Shown here one piece after another: positions 38,241 to 51,123 of a stretch of 64,000 nucleotides of DNA (its first letter is position 1; each line of letters opens with the position of its first letter). The notes beneath the pieces are model-generated. The model ran no database searches. It was not told the origin of the DNA and saw nothing but the letters and a program-made list of their open reading frames with translations. The stretch spans positions 35,936,106-36,000,105 of the forward strand of contig CP136063.1 in the NCBI GenBank assembly GCA_032622095.1, in the 5' to 3' direction. Made by a program: the position numbers and the translations under genes. This DNA comes from Siphonodentalium dalli. Lineage: Eukaryota > Mollusca > Scaphopoda > Gadilida > Siphonodentaliidae.

Positions 38241-38424
38241 TGCATTGTTACCAACCATCCACTGGGCGCAAACAGAACCATCCACTGGGCGTAAATAGAA
38301 CCATCCACTGGGCGCAAATAGAACCATCGAAAAGTCCGCCACCGCCTTACTCGCGGTTATCACAAAATCGCACATATGTACACCTCTTCGTAAAATCATG
38401 TACTCACCACGATAGGCCACAACA
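38241..38424 (+). CDS. Possible exon of unknown function (low confidence)
   Basis: An open segment between the acceptor-like CTCACAACAG (ending 38240) and the strong donor GTAAGT (38425). It would enter in phase 1, which fits the donor of MAM exon 3, and leave in phase 2. The frame contains SPPPPYSRLSQNRTYV, which includes a PPxY-type motif, preceded by a segment made of three 23-bp tandem repeats. A similar SPPPYSSF segment lies just upstream in another frame. There is no recognised domain, and the internal repeats argue for caution. Transcript data would decide. Confidence 0.18.
38259..38328. repeat. 23-bp tandem repeat, three copies
   Basis: Three copies of ACCATCCACTGGGCG followed by CAAACAGA, TAAATAGA or CAAATAGA. 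Confidence 0.9.
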
Positions 38425-38965
38425 GTAAGTATTCAAATGCTCAAATTACCACGCCTTGTCGTAAAATATCGGGATAACTTTCAAACGGATGAGTTTAATT
38501 GACAAAACTTCCGTGTCGTATTTAACTCAAGAGAGCTGCTTCTGCAAAGGGTTGTCTCGTCTATATGTATTCATTTATTATTATTTATTTATTATGCGAT
38601 GATCATCGATGCCGAGAATAGCCAAATTGAATTGTATATATTTGAAATATTGTTGGATAGGATTTTGACAAGCTGTTCATCTTAAGATCATGCTTTCGAC
38701 TGATACAAAAGTGTGTTTATAAGTCGAATGATCTGAACACGAGGTGTGTGGTAAACGCTGTATTCTAAAAGCGATTGCCGTCTTCTATATCGTCATCGGA
38801 ATAAAATATACATAGTCTCTGTTTCAATTCTGTTCGTGGTTGGATGTGCCGTCTTTCTTCGATAGTCAATTTATGATTACATATTATTCCCTGTCTAGTT
38901 TTCTATTGTGAATGTTGTGTGAAGGAGGTATGGTTCTATTTCGCACTTCAGTTTGGAAAGTCGGT

Positions 38966-39045
38966 TTGTCCGTAATTTACATCCCGTTTGTCCGTAATTT
39001 ACATCCCGTTTGTCCGTAATTTACATCCCGTTTGTCCGCAATTCC
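38966..39045. repeat. 22-bp tandem repeat, about 3.5 copies
   Basis: GTTTGTCCGTAATTTACATC followed by CC, three perfect copies and one partial (GTTTGTCCGCAATTCCC). Confidence 0.92.
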
Positions 39046-39402
39046 CGTTTTGAAAATCGATTAGTGAGACTCTCACAAAAAACGGGGTCAGTTACAACGT
39101 AGCACTGTGGATAAGATTGCATTGGGACCGTCACATCTTAGTAACATACCATGGCAGTCTGCAGGTCACGTCAGTAAATACACTCTAAATACTAATGTGT
39201 TGAAACGATTAATAGACACATCAGTATGTAGTTATGCATATAACTACATGGACCGACGGTCGTTCTACGCATATTTAGTTCAGATAGTGCATACGAGGCT
39301 GGAATTCACCAGCTATGTTTATATATAGTTCAGGTAGTTTATATGAGGCGACGCTTGATGTGTCCCATTTGCAGATGTTATATATTAGTTTAATAGATAG
39401 AG

Positions 39403-39548
39403 GATCTTCAACTCGTTATGTTGGGATATAAGATTTTATGAAACAAGTTTGATAACTGTGATTCACAACGAGTCGTAGACGAGTTGTGAATTAAATTTAT
39501 CAAACGAGTTTCATAAAATCTTATACCACGACATAACTAGTTGAAGAT
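39403..39548. mobile_element. Foldback element, arms about 70 bp
   Basis: Left arm ATCTTCAACTCGTTATGT, ATAAGATTTTATGAAAC, TTTGATAA, ATTCACAACGAGTCG; right arm is the complement ending CTAGTTGAAGAT. A weaker match (TAGTTT/AAACTA) extends about 20 bp further out on each side. No coding capacity. Confidence 0.8.
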
Positions 39549-40773
39549 ATTGTATATCACGTGAATAAAACTAGACCTTTATGCCCTTTTAACATCACAA
39601 TCTTTAAAAGAAGCTAACAAATGTCTGCAAAATGCATACATGTACGGGGCTGAGACGCTTTACAACCGTAAAGGACACTATTACGCGCTCTGGCAGTGAG
39701 GAAGAATATAGTCTCACAATTTGCCTCTTGTTTATGTGCCTATTTTCGTTAGTACAACGAAGTTAGACAATAATTTAACTTTAATGAACCAAGCACTCAT
39801 TTTGCAATGTCTGGTGCGGCTGTCAAGCGCAGCTTGTCGAAATAGTACTAATCCGCGCGGTAATTTTATTGGGGCGATGCCAATTATCACGCGAAGCACG
39901 CGTCTATTCATCATCTCTATACGATATGTGATATAAGGATACATGTTATGACTTTGTTAATGATATAATAAGAGTTTCACATGATATATACATATATACA
40001 TATCTACATTTTCTGTTTTGTACTTCAGTTAAACTTTAAAATGCTAACACATGTAATATTTGCTTACACATTATTGAATAAAGAATCCATATAGCCGAGA
40101 GTATGAGGGCCCAGACGGGAGTGTTGCTCCCGCATAGCAAATACCAAACAAAATTATATAACCTTTGAAAAATAAAATTTATTAATTCGTTTACCCATTC
40201 TCAAGCCCCATCATGACATTGTCCATGACGGTGATTAGCATATCCCACGCTTTAGTCTCAGAGTGAATTGCTTTGCAGTCGCATAACCTGAGTATGACTG
40301 AGTCACTCGTCTGCTAATTTTTCTCCAAATCTTTAACAATGTGGGCCGAACACACGAACGTGAAACATGAATATGAATAATTCGTGGTTTAAAAACTCCG
40401 TGTTCGAAAGGGGGACTTAAATTTGGATGTAACATTCCAGATAAATAATGTTTGACTTATTGTAAAAACTGATTATGTGTATACTTGACAGTGATATGTT
40501 CGGCCGATTTCAAGTACTTTTTGAATTTTCTGTGTTAGCGTTTGCTAAATGGATATTAAAATATCTTTTGAATTAATATTGCTGTGTTGTTTTTTTCTGT
40601 GGGACCCCCTCCACGCCCACATATTAATCGCGGCGACTTGTATCGAACCAAGTGTCCGGCTTAGAGATTCAACAATTGTATATTTATTATATCCAACGGC
40701 TGGATGTCCATGATATCCAATTGTCACACCCTAATTTTCAACGCGTGGGTAAATGTGTCCATTTTGTCTATTC

Positions 40774-40781
40774 GTCGGGGT
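40774..40781. repeat. Left 8-bp target duplication of the hAT-type element
   Basis: GTCGGGGT directly before the terminal CAGAGATGTGGC; identical to 41924-41931. Confidence 0.8.
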
Positions 40782-41923
40782 CAGAGATGTGGCTAGAGGG
40801 GGGCGTGGGGGTGTCTCACCCCCCAACTTTGGTCAAAATTTTCAACAGTTGGAAATTTCTTTTCACACCAACAATGGGTTAAAAATGTTCTTGTCGTTTG
40901 ATTTTCAAACAATTTATTGGGGGGAATTAATTGTTTTTGGACCAATATTTGCATATTTTCCTATTTTTTGTCAAAATTTTGGACTGAAATGGTCATCAGT
41001 TTTCCAACATTAGGGGGGTGACAGGTTGGAAATTTCCAACACTTGGAAAGCTTGTGTCCTGGTCCTCCCCCGTGGCTAGTCAAAACTACTACCAAATTTA
41101 AGAAAACAATATTGTCATACATTTGTCAACATTGTCATTGGAATTGTCATCATTTGGAAATTTTCCAACCTAAGTGGGAGGGGGTGTCAGGTTTGAAATT
41201 TCCAACTCTAAGAAGACTTGAGGCTAGTCTAGATGCTAGAATTTTGCGATTTTCTTGTTCAGATTTCAAAAATTTCGAACACCGGGCCGAACCATGGTCG
41301 GCCCGGTGTGTTACTGTCCATCCCCCGTGACCAATACAAAACTGCTAATTAGTTTAACAAAACAATAGTTTAGTACATTCGGTCAAACTTGTGGACTGAA
41401 ATGGTCATCAGTTGGAGAATTTTCGAACCTAAGAGGGAGTATGAGGTTTGAAATTTCCAACACTAAGGAAGCTTCAGTTGAGGCCAGTCTAGATGCTTGG
41501 ATTTGCGATTTTCTTGTATAGTTTTCCAAATTTTCTCACACCGGGCTGAACAAACGTCGAAGGACACAATGTCCTGGTGTCTTACCCGTAGCCGTGTGCA
41601 TTTGTCTGGAGTAGGCTACTAGATGTTAGGATTTATGCAATTCTCAGGTTAAAGTATCTGAATTTTCTTATACGGGGCATATAGAACAACATAGTTTATG
41701 AATACATAGGATATTAGGCCTGAGGACTGATGTGCAAGGGGGGTGCAAATGGAATTATGCAAAACTTGTGTTTGGTCTGTGATTCTGATTCAAGGGGGGA
41801 GGGTGCAAATGGAATTATGCAAAAAGTTGTGTTGGTGTGATTGCGACTCAAGGGGGGGGGGGTGCAGTTGGAATTTCACAAGGTGGACACCCCTCCAACG
41901 TAGACCCTCTAGCCACATCCCTG
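40782..41923. mobile_element. Non-autonomous hAT-type DNA transposon
   Basis: A 1,142-bp element. It starts CAGAGATGTGGCTAGAGG and ends CCTCTAGCCACATCCCTG, a terminal inverted repeat of about 18 bp with one mismatch; a second inverted block (GGGGTGTC / GACACCCC) lies slightly further in. Perfect 8-bp flanks GTCGGGGT complete the picture. hAT elements make 8-bp duplications and often begin CAG(G/A)G. No transposase frame. The interior consists of two loosely similar halves (TTGGAAATTT / TTTGAAATTTCC motifs) and, near 41735-41870, three roughly 60-bp repeats with G-runs and GTGCAAATGGAATTATGCAA. A decayed relative starts at 17430. Confidence 0.85.
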
Positions 41924-41931
41924 GTCGGGGT
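41924..41931. repeat. Right 8-bp target duplication of the hAT-type element
   Basis: GTCGGGGT directly after the terminal CATCCCTG; identical to 40774-40781. Confidence 0.8.
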
Positions 41932-41964
41932 AGACACCTGTTGCAGACAATGGGTGACGTCACG

Positions 41965-42290
41965 GAAAAACACATTTTGTGCAAAATGTCTACATGTATT
42001 GACATATCAAATGTTAATCTACCTAAATCAATCGAAATAATTGAAACCAGGTATCCACTCTTTTCTAATTGTCGATACGAAAACACATTTTGTGCTAATG
42101 TCCATATTTATCGAAATATCAAATGTTAATCTGCCTAAATCAATCGAAATAATGGAATCCGGGTATCCACTCTTTTCTAATTGTCGATAAGAAAACACAT
42201 TTTGTGCTAATGTCCATATGTATCGAAATATCAAATGTTAATCTGCCTAAATCAATCGAAATATTTGAATCAAGTTATTCACTCTTTTCT
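41965..42290. repeat. 112-113-bp tandem repeat, three copies
   Basis: Units contain AAACACATTTTGTGC, ATATCAAATGTTAATCT, CCTAAATCAATCGAAATA and CACTCTTTTCTAATTGTCGAT. The CACATTTTGTG box starts at 41971, 42084 and 42196. Confidence 0.9.
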
Positions 42291-43397
42291 TTTATTCAAA
42301 GATAATTCCGAAGCGATTTAGTAGTAGATAAAATACACATGATTGCGATATAACCAATCAATAATCAGAATACTAAATGAATGGCAAAAAATAATTGAAA
42401 TTAGTGCTTAACTATTGGAAATTAATGAGTGGGGACTTGGATTCAAATGTGCGATTAATATGGGAAGAATGATATTATGTCTGTCGATATATGTGTAAGT
42501 TTTGTAAAAAATGTGGCTATTTTATTAATATATGTCAATAACCCTGCAGGGAGCCCCACACACATATATAAGCATGTGTACTTGGTGTCGTCTGCTCATG
42601 TTTGACTGGGGCTCTGTATGGGTGAAAATGTGGCTATTTTATTAATAAATGTTGCGTTTGAAGTGCACCGCTGAATTGTGCGAAATTATAGTTCACTGGA
42701 TTTTTATCCCAGAATCTATTAAAACATCTTCATTTTAAGAATATCTAGGATAACGTGTGTTGATCCACCACACTGTACCGTTTATTTGGGCGAAGTAAAC
42801 TCATGAACACTTAAGAACCAAGTCCGCTCCTTAACGCTCACGTGGATGATTTGTATTTCATACCACGTGACCACATGTGTGTGTCGGGAAAGAGTCAGTT
42901 GATATTTAAATTTTAAATTGAGAGTTTAATTCCTTTTGTCACTTTATCTTTTTAATACACGTCGGATACACATCGTCTGAATGTAAATTGCAGTCACGTG
43001 AGCAATAATATTATATGCCCAAGTTGTATCCTCTAAAGTTTTACGACGCAATAACGTAATTATATTGCATTCAATGTTAGTAATGTCGAATCGTATCTTC
43101 GGTGTGGCTGTCATCAATGTAACTACAGAGGGATGAGTAAACTTACCGAGCTTTCATTGTATTGTTTTTAGCCTTTAAAATTTTTAAATCCCACTTAAAC
43201 CATTAAGAAAATGAAGATGATATATCTATTATTCGACTGAGTGCTATGACAAACACACACCTCTAATGATACCAAATAAATTTATATCGGACATTTTGTG
43301 TGCGTCAAAGCCGTCAACCAACGTAAATAGTGAGAATACAGAAAAAAAGAAAAAAAAGAACATGTTTTCCAACGTGACATTTCAGGAAAATAAAACG
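42291..43397. other. AT-rich non-coding DNA
   Basis: No gene or repeat family recognised. TGTGGCTATTTTATTAATA occurs twice (about 42512 and 42630) at the ends of a block of about 120 bp. Confidence 0.5.
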
Positions 43398-43868
43398 TCC
43401 ACCCTGGTCATACATGGGAATGACCCCTCTGTCCACCCTAGCCATACATGGGAACGACCCCTCTGTCCACCATAGCCATACATGGGAATGACCCCTCTGT
43501 CCACCCTAGCCATACATGGGAATGACCCCTCTGTCCACCATAGCCATACATGGGAATGACCCCTCTGTCCACCATAGCCATACATGGGAATGACCCCTCT
43601 GTCCACCATAGCCATACATGGGAATGACCCCTCTGTCCACCATAGCCATACATGGGAATGACCCCTCTGTCCACCCTAGTCATACATGGGAATGACCCCT
43701 CTGTCCACCCTAGTCATACATGGGAATGACCCATCTGTCCACCATAGTCATACATGGGAATGACCCCTCTGTCCACCCTAGTCATACATGGGAATGACCC
43801 CTCTGTCCACCCTAGTCATACATGGGAATGACCCCTATGTCCACCAGTCATACATGGGAATGACCCCT
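43398..43868. repeat. 34-bp minisatellite, about 14 copies
   Basis: Unit CATACATGGGAATGACCCCT + CTGTCCACC + CTAGC/ATAGC/CTAGT. The unit length is not a multiple of three, so two minus-strand frames (77 and 81 residues) stay open with a shifting repeat and mimic a small protein. There is no other coding evidence. Confidence 0.95.
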
Positions 43869-45526
43869 CTGAAGGACCGCTTTATTTGCAGTATATGAAC
43901 GCGATAACCTTCATAAATATCAAATGTTGCTTCCAACTTGGTGGAAAAGTAAACTTGTCTACGTTATGTTACATTTGAACGTGTCATATTCAGACCAGGA
44001 GACCTGCTTCTGTTGCAAGTACCATTGGTGTTTGAAACGGAAAACCTATGTCATTGACATACCAATCGGGCTGCATTCAATATTCGTATTTACAGGCAAC
44101 ACCGGCGGAAAACAATATGGCGAATAATTCCTCGTCCCCATATCGTCCCGATTGAACAAAGACATATGCATGTATTCCCCACACGCTGTTCAGTAAATAC
44201 TAAACTACGGCTATCGTGTCCAGTTACTGATTTCGCTCAGCACATTCGGAGGTGTTATGGATGAGATATCGTAGATCAGATTCTGGTCTGCACAGAAGTT
44301 GTTGCTATATGCCATTTTTGAGATGCAGCGACAAATTACACAAAGACTCGTGATCCTATTTTGTTTTACCCATTTGCACATCAAACACTACCACAATATA
44401 ATATCAGGATACGCACTACACACGGTCCACTCACGTTGCGCATAGTGGGATAACTATAGATACATTTGAATTTAACTGTAACACATCTGGCGTTAGATAT
44501 GACCGGTGGGTGGAATTATAATGCTCTAATCATGAACTTCCATAATCAAAATATGGTATGTTTTCAGACCTTACCCGCTGGAGTCAGCAGGTCCCTAACC
44601 GCATTATTTTTGGACTTATTTAGAAAGTTATTATACGCTTCCTGGTATCAACCTGTGTATGGCATGTATACAAATAATTGCTATTGTCGTCCTTTTCATT
44701 TTGTTGTCACAATGATCTAAAACTTACACTGGGATACCAAAAGTCCAAAATGTAGCAGTCTACATGACGAAACTCCATGCTAATACTCCGATCTATATGC
44801 TGTTTTCTGAATGTACAGCCTTCCAGAAGTAATCCTACCTACCCATCAGCATATAAAGATATGGGTAATATGAGTGTTCATCTAGCATGGTATAACTGTC
44901 CATATTTTGGGTAGTACCTCACCTTACAAGCAATTGTTCAGTCACTTCTGGTAATCACGAGGGCACATGTGGGTGACACGAGACCACATCGCTGTTATTT
45001 TCGTTGTTGGAAATGTCGCTTTGAGCCTTGACTTTGTTTTGCAACCTATCTACTGCGAGTACAAGCAAATACCTCCCACTGTTAAGCAGCTGACAAAGTG
45101 CAAGAGTAAAATCAACCGAGTTTCCATCTCCTTGTGTGCGAAATATGTGTCATGGAAAATAATCCGGTAAATGTTAGAATACAAAATTCAACGAGTCTAT
45201 TGCGCGATGATGAAACTGAACGAACCTGTATGATGCGACGATTTGATAATTTGCTGGATACGTCCTCTTGCGGACTGGGCAGCAATTGCTATTGGTCAAT
45301 GAGATCCATTTATACTTAACTTTAGAACGGTATACATGAGACCCAATGTATCAGTAGCTCCGTTCTTGTAACCACGCCTCGTTGATAGAGGGTAACTAAC
45401 GATTCGTATCAGCATGAGTTATTTGATGAGATATATATTCGAATTGGTTAATTCTGTTATTCGCGTTCGCATTTTGTTACAAATAGAGAGCGCCAAGTAT
45501 GCCTAAATGTCGTGTTAGATTTAATA
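43869..45526. other. Unassigned DNA
   Basis: Several 65-85-residue frames exist (43924, 44466, 44967, 45134, all +), some locally cysteine-rich, but none has a domain, good splice borders or consistent phase. Treated as non-coding. Confidence 0.4.
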
Positions 45527-48072
45527 TCTATATCTATATTTGCGAATGTCTGTCTGTCTGTCTGTGTTCTATAGAAATTCACAGGGGACCACCTAGATGG
45601 CACACAAGGGGTCTGATAGGGGTAACTTTTTACGAGAAAGATAATGGCGAGGGTTAGAATTTTCTAAAGTGACGCCGTTGTTGTCAGGGGCACAAAAGGG
45701 GGAGGGGCAGAATTTTTTTTCGACGATTGCCACTAAACTTATATATAATCATCCACGTAATATGAGGAATCTAATGGTGTGGTTTAAATATGTCAAACGT
45801 CGCGCTGTTCGCGTCAGAGATGCCCGGAAGGGGAGATGGGCACCAAAATTGATCAAAATAATTTAAGCGCCGAATTCCACCAAATTGATGCACATTCTTC
45901 TAGGATCTTCTCCATGATACAAGGAATCTTATTGTTTGATTTAAAGATGCAAAATTTGTGTCGTTGGGATGAGAGATTTGGGGGTGGGGTGGTGGGTGGG
46001 TACTAAAATCTGATAAGAATTGGTTTAGTCGCCGATTGCCACGAAACTTATACAAATTCATCCCCATGGTATGAGGTGTCTAATGGCGTGGCTTAAAGCT
46101 CTGAAAGGGAGATGGGCACCAAAATTGATACACAATATTTTTAGCGCCAATTTCCACCAAATTTATACACATTCTTATCCATGATATGAGGAATCTAATG
46201 TGATTTTAAAGACATCATATTGGTGCTGCATTGGTGAGAGATGGGGTGGGGTGGGGTGGGCACTAAATTTGATAAAAATGTGTTTAGTCGCGGATTAGTA
46301 CCAAACTTACAAATAATAATCTCCATGGTATTAGGAGTCTAATTGTGTGGTTTAAAGATGTCAAAAGTGGAGCCATTCGAGTCAGGTGTGCCTAGAGGGT
46401 GAGAGTGCCAATTACCAGCGAACTCATACACGTTCTTCTCAAAATGATACAATGAATCAAATATTTGCGTATATCTGTCTGTGTTCTATATATAACTTTA
46501 ATGGTACAATCGAGATGGCATCAAGGCGGTCTAACAAGGGTAACTTTTTTACGAGTAAGATAATGGTGCGGGATAAAAGTTTCTAAAGTGAAGTTGTTGC
46601 CTTGTTAGTGTCAGTGGAGGAGCTATTTTTAGCGCAGATTTCGACCAAATTATTCTTGAGAGATGGGGGTAATAACTATGATAATAATTTGTATAGTTGC
46701 AGATTACCAAACTTATATATAATCATCTCCATTATATAATTCATGCATGAGTCTAATATACGTGGTTTAAATATGACAAAAGTGGCGCGGTTCAAGTCAT
46801 GCATGAGGGGAGTTGCATCAAAGTTGATACAAATATAGCACTAATTCCACCAAATTCATGCACGTTCTTCTCTAATGATATGATGAATTCAATCACATTT
46901 GGTGTCGTTTGGGTCATGGATGGCGAGAGGAGATTCACTAAGATTGTTCAATTAGCCGATATCCAACAAAGTTATATATAGTCATCTCCCAGGCCATCAC
47001 CATGTCGTTCTAAGGAATTTTGGCACTCCAATTTCACAATCTCGACAAATGGTGACCGAATTAAGTCACTTGAACAATTATATCTTCTCAACTGTCATAT
47101 ATATATGGGGATGGAAATCAGGGCATTCCTATAATGATCTAACAACACACATACTTAGAAGAAAGCATTAAAAGTATATTTATATCAATCTATTTAAGAG
47201 ATACATATATTCATTCAAACTGAGGGACCTTGAATCGTCAGAGGATTGCATATTAGAATGGCGCAGGTATATATTATAACACTATTGAGTCTGTCCCATT
47301 CAATATATTTTCCACAAAAAAAGTTACAATTGCCAAGAGATATGGAAATGTAGAGCAGGCCTGTTCAAAAATAGTGGTCACGGTGTGCAGTCAAATATGG
47401 TTACTTCTGAGATAAAGGAAAACGCAGTCCGTAGCACACGACTTTTCAGGATCCCCCAACAGTGACATATGACAAGGGTATATCTGCCCGATACAGAGGA
47501 ATTCTTTCAATTTTTAGAACAGACTCATCGCCTAACATAAACAACTCAAAATATCGCTGTGTCGGGTACATGTAGCTGATATACGTGCATAACATCATTT
47601 ATTTTAAACTGAAAATGATTAGCCAGTATATAGCACCAGAACAGAGGAGCACCTGGACATATCATTAAAACATCTGTATCTTCATGAAGATATGATAAAC
47701 TAGATTGATTGATTGATACATCTCTATGTAAAACACAATTGTCGTCTTTTATTTTTTCGAACTAATGTGTGTACGATGTTCATGTTTCATGCTATAACGT
47801 CTGAAGTATACGCAGTTGTAAATAAATAAATACTTCTTTATTGGTGGGACGGATTAAACGCGATAAACAAAATGATAATCGCTCCGACCTGACAAGGTGA
47901 GCCACTACTTATATTCCATGTGTAAGAATCATGTTTTGTGATGCCATTTGGATATACAATTTATGAGAATACGTGTAACACTTTGAGAGCAAGCGTATTC
48001 TCTATTCCCACCACATATCCACAAAGGGTTTCACATCACTTTAACCTGGGCAACGCCGGGTAACCCTGCTAG
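45527..48072 (+). mobile_element. Non-autonomous Helitron-like element
   Basis: 3' end: hairpin CCTGGGCAACGCCGGG (48045-48060), then TAACCCTG and terminal CTAG (48069-48072) followed by T. 5' end: proposed at 45527, where TCTATATCTATATTTGCG follows an A and leads into GTCTGTCTGTCTGTCTGTGT, a start I associate with such elements. The 5' base could instead be 45533. Inside, from about 45600 to 47000, are roughly ten diverged units of 120-150 bp (CCACCAAA.TTATACA, ATCTCCATGGTATGAGGA, TCTAATGGTGTGGTTTAAA, GAGATGGGCACCAAAATTGA). The 5' module itself is repeated near 46465. No Rep/helicase frame, so it depends on another copy for mobility. Confidence 0.62.
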
Positions 48073-49302
48073 TAACCTATATAATTCCCTTATTCTTTTC
48101 GCAAAGATGGTCATACCGCCATCTGCCTTAAATCAATCATGTTATTGTGAAATAATTTGCACGACATGCCACCGATTTCGAAGAACAATCTTACTTGAGC
48201 GCGAATGAATGCAAAATGTGTCGATCCTCTCACTCGTGTTGTCATTTTAATAGAACTGGCCACTGTTACGTCCTAGTATTGCAAAATGATATGAATATAA
48301 TAGGACTATTGGTTTTATAAGACATTGCATTGCGATGGTGGTGTTATTTGCGACATGACATATTTTACAATTTCCATCCATATACCGGCAACCGTATTGG
48401 CAGCCATCTTGGGGGTTAATATGTCATGTAGTAACCGCCGGCGGCATGAAATTATCGTACATACAAATTATATCCACCCACGCTACATTATTGTTTTTAT
48501 GCATTTCGAGAAGATGACAAAAATAGGTTTTCGATTAGTTAACATTCAGCTCAATAGACAAAATACAAAATAAGTACATTCACCATAATTCATATGGCAC
48601 GATTATCACGGAAATACACACAAAATCCAGCAGTGTACGTTAAAAACGTGTGAAAATGAGCATAGCGGATGAAACTACTTTATTTGCAGTCGCATTTGGG
48701 CGACGGGCGCAATGACGTTCTTTATAACAGACGGTCGCTGGAAATGTTGCTTTGCTGATAACAATTCAAAACATTGTAACACCTCATCTCAGTCGACATT
48801 TGGCCATGGGAAACCTCCTACTAATGAGCGCATGAGTCAAATCTGATTATTTGTTGTATATATATAGTCCACACAGCCGACGGTTCTACATAGTGTCACG
48901 TCGCACACGGCATGCACAAGATATATATAGGTTGACAGATACACGACATTTTGATATATGGGCTTCATATGCTCTGAAAAAAAAAATACTTTCAATGGTC
49001 ACATCCATTTCCCAGCTGTTTTCAATTGTTCTCACTTAACTGAAACAAACGCTCTTCATTTCTACCATATTGGGAATAAAACTAACACGGAACGCTCTGT
49101 TCTGTTCAAAGGCAAACACACATCTGTTTTTGTTTGGGACCCAACCATTGTATTCCAAGTTGTATTTTTTATGACTTCAATGTATCCTTTTGGGATACAT
49201 ACTGCTCGTAGAAAGATAGTTCAAGTATATATCGATCTATTTCGATACCGGGAAAAATTAAAAAGATAATAGTATTAGGTGTATTTTACTTTATTACTAC
49301 AC
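48073..49302. other. Unassigned DNA
   Basis: Short open frames at 48325, 48851 and 48958 lack domains. Ends where the AAGAAA-rich element begins. Confidence 0.4.
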
Positions 49303-49850
49303 TGCCAAAAATATTTTCTCAATTCAGGAAAAAAATCTTGAAATGAGATATTATCTTGGGAGAATAGCTAGAAAAATAAGAAAACAAATATTTTCTAAGT
49401 CAGGAAATGAAAGGGTGGGAAAATTTCTTGTCTGAGAAAATTTCTTTAAGAAAACACAGTAATCTTAGTAAGAAAATCCTAGTAAAAAAATCTTAGTATA
49501 GATTTTTTTTCTTAATGTAGGAAAGATTGTTTTTCTCACATAAGTTTATTTTTCTTGAAATAAGATAAGTTTAAGATACTGCGATTATCTTGGGAGAATA
49601 GCTAGAAATTTAAGAAAGCTATACAATTAATCTAGAACAAGAAATTATATTTTCTATAGTAAGAAATATCGTCAAGATATTTTTTCTTAAGTGATGCCAA
49701 TTTTTTCTAGAATGAGATTTTCTCAAGCAGGAAAATAAATCTAAGTAAGGAAAACAAGTTTTCTTAACTAGGAATATTTTCCCCAATTAGGAAAGATATA
49801 TTAGAAAACAATTCTTAATTAAGAAAAACATTTAATTTTAAATTAATATA
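49303..49850. mobile_element. Fragment of an AAGAAA/TTTCTT-rich DNA transposon
   Basis: Starts CACTGCCAAAAATATTTTCT and continues as dense TTTCTT, AAGAAA, TCTTGAAAT and AATCTTAGTAAG motifs in both orientations. The opposite-orientation partner at 63640-63906 ends ATTATTTTTGGCAGTG, the inverted form of this start. No right terminus is visible here, so the copy is truncated. This style of internally palindromic element with a CACTGCCAAAA end is widespread in animals; I do not assign a superfamily. Confidence 0.6.
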
Positions 49851-51123
49851 TAATTTCAATTGTGTTTTAAAATATACAATTGACATTTATTCTGAATATA
49901 AAAACTTCTTTGTAAATATCATTGTTAAATGTATAATAGAGACAATAAGGGGGCTTAAAGGCACTGGAGGCCTTAGTTGTCGAAGATATTCATATTTGTT
50001 TCAATCACCGTAAACAGAAAAACATTAAAACGCATACAGATTTGTTCATACAAACATGACCATCGCGTAAACAGCATGCTATCATAAAGACCTACTATAT
50101 TTTACCTAAGCAGGAGCCTGATTGTGTTACAGAAGGCAGCACAGTGTTACTGGCTAATCACACACAAATCATATAAATGCTCTTTATTCGTTCCATATCA
50201 AAATTCAGCAACAATGAACGCTCTTTATGTTTACCATCATAATATAAACAAACATCAGGAAAGTACCTTTTTATGCTTTTGTTTACATAAGAATGGTCAA
50301 ACATATGACAATAACATACTGTTTATGCGATATTTCTTATTTGTATACGGACAAAGTCTGTCTGCATTTTAATATTCTTTCTGTTTGTGGCGGTTTTTGA
50401 CCGGTGGAAATATTTTCACAGCATACCCACCGCCAAGGCCTCCCGTACCTTTAAACTTTAAATATACAGTCAACAATTTCTCGTTACAGTTATGGGTTTC
50501 TAAAATTGCAAGTGGCCAAACAAGATACTGTGTACATTCGCGAAATGAAACTATACAAAGTACCTGTATCTTGTTCTGCCTCTTAAAATTGTATAAACCT
50601 ATATACGCAACAAAAAATATATTGATTGCTAATAATTACATCCCGACACATGATTTTCAATATATTTATAGAAAGAGTTACCTCAAATCTGTCGGTTGCA
50701 AAAATAATATATAACAATTTCTGTTATTTGAGTATCCAGTTCAAACGATAGGATAAAAAATCATCACACATGACAAAACAAGCACTGTATGTGCCTTAAT
50801 AAACATCGTAACCCTGTATTTTTAAATGCACATATTCTAGGACGGGTGATGTGTAATAAACACAGAAAGACACTTGTATTAATGGATTTGTTGATACAGC
50901 ACTTGTGCCATTGATGAAAGATAGAACTCTAGGGTGTGCTGTTCATTCCGTCATTGTGCGCTAGCACTCGTGTCATATCAACAAACCCATAAACAAAATT
51001 GTGTAATTCTAAGTATATACAGCATGGTTTCAATAGCTGTTTAAGAATCATGCAGATTGCAGGTTTACTGTTCAGGTACTAGCCCAAGTCTTTTCGGTAT
51101 GCAACAGCTTGAGATATCGAATA
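49851..51123. other. Unassigned AT-rich DNA
   Basis: No gene seen. An imperfect hairpin lies at 50887-50987: TTTGTTGATA pairs with TATCAACAAA, and GTGTGCTGTTCATTCCGTCA belongs to the inner part. Frames at 50124 and 50385 show no domain. Confidence 0.4.

Larger units (their letters stand above)
38425..40780. other. Non-coding DNA with one minisatellite and one foldback element
   Basis: No gene is supported. Short frames such as 39107-39328 and 39721-39936 show no domain. The two repeats inside are listed separately. Confidence 0.5.

Noticed and set aside
43382-43683. Two minus-strand proteins of 77-81 residues (GGQRGHSHVWLWW-type repeats)
   Set aside because: They are two frames of the same 34-bp minisatellite; length not divisible by three explains why several frames are open.
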